This document shows positions 4,970 through 6,990 of a stretch of 6,990 bases of DNA, in pieces. The notes beneath the pieces were generated by a model. It was not told where the DNA came from. It worked only from the letters and a program-made list of their open reading frames with translations, and did not search any database. The stretch comes from Smithella sp. (GTDB lineage Bacteria; Desulfobacterota; Syntrophia; Syntrophales; Smithellaceae): contig JAAZOZ010000418.1 of NCBI GenBank assembly GCA_012797505.1, forward strand, positions 1 to 6,990. The letters run 5' to 3'. The position numbers and the translations under genes were made by a program. The stretch's first letter is position 1. Each line of letters begins with the position of its first letter.

Positions 4970-5773
4970 TTACTTAAGCCTCTTATATTCTTTGTACTCA
5001 CGAAGATTCTTATAAGGAGCGCACTTGAGATCAACCACTTTCGCCATATCTTTCGTCAAATAATACATCCAATAGTCATCGAAAGTATCTTCACCCAATT
5101 CGGTAAAAGGTCCACGCCCGTGAATCAAATCGTCAATTTTAGTAACGGATCCAATGTTTTTCGTATTTCCACTTCCAGGTCGATCAAGCGCTATGCGGTA
5201 TTTTTCTTCGACAAAAAAACTGAAATTTCGAACCACAGATGTAATATTCTGCAAGTCTTGGATCGAGTAAATCTTTCTTTCATCTAGGCTTGCATCAGTA
5301 CGAGAATATATAACGCCTAAAACAAAATGCCCTGCATATTCTTTATATGGGAAAGTAATATTCTTTTTGCTGTTACGATCCCGGAAATAACCCGTGAAAG
5401 CCCCCAATGTCATTCCGTTTACATCAGTGGTGTTTTTTCGATACGTACTTTTTAAATCAACGGCAAACTTGTTGTTATTCTTGTCAATAAATGTGACATC
5501 GGGATAGAAATTTTGTTCCTTGCATAAAACCATTTTATAATTATTCTGTTCGGCAAACTGGCATATTTTTGGAAAAAGAAGCAGTTCCATGATTTTTGAA
5601 ACCACCTTTGTGTCGACAGAAATAGTGTAAATATTTTTCGCAACATCAATAAACCCCTTCACCACCCAATCACCGTTCTGTGTCGAAATAGCGTCATTGA
5701 ATAAATCAACGTGAACGAGAAGTCTTTTCTTGAAAGCTTGTTTCTGCTCCTGTTTTCCTTGAATATTTGCCAT
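4970..5773 (-). CDS. EcoRV-like type II restriction endonuclease
   Basis: The product (267 residues from the ATG; EcoRV has 245) matches R.EcoRV along most of its length. SVDTKVVSKIMELL (52-65) carries the conserved Glu63. KEQNFYPDVTF (85-95) carries Asp92 and parallels the minor-groove Q-loop, and AVDLKSTY (104-111) supplies Asp106 and Lys108. Together these give the E...PD...DxK site that binds Mg and cuts DNA. GSGNTKNIGS (200-209) is nearly identical to the EcoRV recognition loop that reads GATATC in the major groove, so blunt cutting at GATATC is predicted. TLGAFTGYFRD and the FPYKEYAGHFVLGVIYSR stretch also align. A frame-extending TTG lies at 5785, but ATG 5773 is preferred because AGGGG sits just upstream. 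The gene overlaps the preceding methyltransferase by 68 bases. Confidence 0.9.
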   Translation of the reverse strand: MANIQGKQEQKQAFKKRLLVHVDLFNDAISTQNGDWVVKGFIDVAKNIYTISVDTKVVSKIMELLLFPKICQFAEQNNYKMVLCKEQNFYPDVTFIDKNNNKFAVDLKSTYRKNTTDVNGMTLGAFTGYFRDRNSKKNITFPYKEYAGHFVLGVIYSRTDASLDERKIYSIQDLQNITSVVRNFSFFVEEKYRIALDRPGSGNTKNIGSVTKIDDLIHGRGPFTELGEDTFDDYWMYYLTKDMAKVVDLKCAPYKNLREYKEYKRLK

Positions 5774-6611
5774 ATTTCCCCTCAACTCTATCTTTAATTA
5801 ACTGACAGTAATTAATATCAATTTCGATCATAATGCATTTGCGATTTAGTCCCTGTGCCACGTATCCTGTTGTACCGGAACCGGCAAACGGATCAAGAAT
5901 CAAATCGCCTTCATTACTTCCTGCTAAAATGGCATATTCTAAAACCACAGGTTGTTTTGTTGCCGGATGTCTGAAAGGATTTTTCTCTGCCCTATATTCC
6001 CAGATATTTTTCATTTGCGTCCCACGGTTCAACTCTTTCATTTTCTTATAATTAAATTTTGTTTTACCCCTAGTGTTTTTTTTGGCCCACAGCATTGTCT
6101 CTGTAACCGCTCGAAAGCACGAGCCACAGAAATTGGGCGGCGCATTTCGTTTATGAAGGATTATATCATTAAGAATTTTGAAACCCAAATCTTGCAAAAC
6201 AACGTTGACGACACCAATGCTATGATATGTGCCGGTAATCCATATGGTAGAACCCTCTTTTAGAATTCGTTGGGCTTGTTTTAGCCACGCGTGATGAAAT
6301 TCAAACTGCTGTATAAGAGGCATTGAGTAAGCCCATTTGGCTTTTTGAGTATCAAAAGTGGCTGCATGTCCGTCATTACGATTTATAATTAGCCCAGATT
6401 GATTCCCAAAATAAGGGGGATCAGCAAAGATCATGTCAATACAATTATCAGGAACCCTTCTTAGAATCTCCAGAGCATCACCGCAGTAAAGCTTTGTTTT
6501 CTTCTCTGTGCTAAAATAATACGGCTGAAGATTCTTTTCTTTATAGTCACTGAATTCTTCTGCCAATATTAAGCTTTCAAAATTTTCGAAAATATCTAAA
6601 TAATCTGACAT
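5706..6611 (-). CDS. Beta-class site-specific DNA methyltransferase (N6-adenine or N4-cytosine) of the R-M system
   Basis: The 301-residue protein has the beta-class order in which the catalytic motif comes first and the SAM motif last. DMIFADPPYFG (59-69) is motif IV with DPPY at 64-67. A variable recognition region follows, then NFCGSCFRAVTETMLWAKK (160-178), a segment similar in kind to those in DpnA/HinfI-type enzymes. HPATKQP (215-221) stands in for the HPTQKP motif, and LILDPFAGSGTTGY (237-250) is motif I. It is the first gene of the operon, so protection could begin before the nuclease is made. ATG 6609-6611 is preferred over the adjacent upstream TTG; neither has a strong ribosome site. 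The tail after about residue 284 (SRKTGAETSFQEKTSRSR) lies wholly in the overlap with the endonuclease gene. The target base and site cannot be told from sequence. Confidence 0.9.
   Translation of the reverse strand: MSDYLDIFENFESLILAEEFSDYKEKNLQPYYFSTEKKTKLYCGDALEILRRVPDNCIDMIFADPPYFGNQSGLIINRNDGHAATFDTQKAKWAYSMPLIQQFEFHHAWLKQAQRILKEGSTIWITGTYHSIGVVNVVLQDLGFKILNDIILHKRNAPPNFCGSCFRAVTETMLWAKKNTRGKTKFNYKKMKELNRGTQMKNIWEYRAEKNPFRHPATKQPVVLEYAILAGSNEGDLILDPFAGSGTTGYVAQGLNRKCIMIEIDINYCQLIKDRVEGKYGKYSRKTGAETSFQEKTSRSR
5794..5815 (-). promoter_or_regulatory. Near-perfect palindrome just upstream of the endonuclease start
   Basis: ttaatt, a, actg (5794-5804) pairs with cagt, aattaa (5806-5815) around a single central A, leaving one bulged base. 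It lies inside the 3' coding part of the first methyltransferase, about 20 bases upstream of the endonuclease ATG and just ahead of its AGGGG ribosome site. It could be an RNA hairpin that tunes endonuclease translation, or a binding site for a regulator. No separate controller gene is present in the window. Confidence 0.45.
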
Positions 6612-6736
6612 CAATTGTCTCGAAATCCAGAAATTATTTATTTTTTTTCTTAACTAGGACTCCGGGCAACATCCTGAAATGTTCCCTCTTGTTATGGCTG
6701 CACACCCCTTTCAATCATTACTGTTGTAGAGCATAG

Positions 6737-6811
6737 AAAAAAACGAATGCCCCCGGGCGGCCTGTATGTAAAGAGATGGGGCAATAAAACCCAAACGGCA
6801 GGCGGCCCCGG
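6737..6811 (-). terminator. Probable rho-independent terminator facing the R-M operon
   Basis: On the minus strand the arms at 6799-6811 (ccggggccgcctg) and 6752-6764 (caggccgcccggg) pair at 11 of 13 positions. A run of seven T (6737-6743) follows about eight bases later. The long loop (about 34 bases) and the gap before the T-run make it non-canonical. It would stop transcription entering from beyond 6990 and insulate the R-M operon. Confidence 0.4.
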
Positions 6812-6912
6812 ACGGTAAAAAGCGAAAAAAAGATAGCAGATGAAGCCGTAACAGTAAAGGATTAAATGATCAGTGATTTAATGAAGCAGTTGCATTGTCG
6901 CCATTTTTGTCA

Positions 6913-6990
6913 TTTCGACCGAAAAGAGAAATCCATGTCCCGAATGCAATGAGGGATCTTTAGATTTCTCAGTCGCTTCGCTCTTTCGAA
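6913..6990. repeat. Imperfect long palindrome at the right edge
   Basis: gagaaatc (6926-6933) is the exact inverse complement of gatttctc (6963-6970). Flanking sequence continues the imperfect pairing: tttcgaccgaaaa on the left and agtcgcttcgctctttcgaa on the right. This resembles the short dispersed palindromes with 'gagaaatc...gatttctc' arms seen between genes in many anaerobes. The right end is cut by the window, so its full size is unknown. Confidence 0.55.

Larger units (their letters stand above)
6615..6990. other. Non-coding region upstream of the R-M operon
   Basis: No credible gene is visible in these 376 bases. They hold the AT-rich leader of the R-M operon (about 6615-6655, with runs of T on the plus strand), a probable minus-strand terminator (6737-6811) and a palindromic repeat at the window edge (6913-6990). 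The R-M promoter should lie between 6615 and 6736 on the minus strand, but I find no pair of -35 and -10 hexamers with proper spacing. Confidence 0.5.

Noticed and set aside
4907..5287. 126-codon plus-strand frame opposite the endonuclease
   Set aside because: It is antisense to the clearly EcoRV-like gene and has no family resemblance.

Overview
The window looks like bacterial chromosome from a Gram-negative anaerobe. Desulfobacterota (Syntrophales-like) is my guess from the overall style: proteobacterial-type SAH hydrolase, many dispersed palindromic repeats and toxin-antitoxin genes. The guess is weak, because no rRNA or other marker is present. A GC-rich core gene is followed by a patchwork of short accessory units and then by a much more AT-rich restriction-modification (R-M) operon. 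Two sampled 60-base lines show the contrast: 601-660 in ahcY is about 65% GC and 4441-4500 in the R-M operon is about 30% GC.

Layout. Positions 1-216 hold a non-coding, palindrome-rich element bounded by a perfect 12-base terminal inverted repeat (MITE-like). Positions 217-379 hold a GC-rich stretch that can fold, with no gene seen. ahcY (380-1804, minus) encodes S-adenosylhomocysteine hydrolase. A 330-base spacer carries repeat copy A and two adjacent hairpins. An NADPH-dependent FMN reductase-like flavoprotein follows (2135-2686, plus). Repeat copy B (2752-2815) runs straight into a 5'-truncated remnant of a thiamine-diphosphate oxidoreductase (2826-3071, plus). A hicB-hicA toxin-antitoxin pair (3666 to 3128, minus) has a good promoter and operator at 3687-3724. 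Repeat copy C (3759-3842) comes next.

The R-M operon (6611 to 3882, minus) runs beta-class N6/N4 methyltransferase, EcoRV-like endonuclease, D12-class adenine methyltransferase. The endonuclease keeps the EcoRV catalytic residues and the GSGNT recognition loop, so GATATC is the predicted target. The genes are overlapping or 2 bases apart and are probably co-transcribed and translationally coupled. Upstream, 6615-6990 has no gene but carries a probable minus-strand terminator and another palindromic repeat.

How it fits together. ahcY removes the SAH released by SAM-dependent methyltransferases, which would include the two R-M methyltransferases, but nothing suggests shared control. The R-M and HicBA modules are both addiction-type, self-maintaining units sitting in a stretch marked by three same-orientation repeat copies, consistent with an insertion hot spot. 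The items most worth following up are the EcoRV-type system with two methyltransferases of different classes, the HicB antitoxin with its DNA-binding domain at the opposite end from usual, a GATATC site inside the hicBA promoter, and the unit-boundary repeats.
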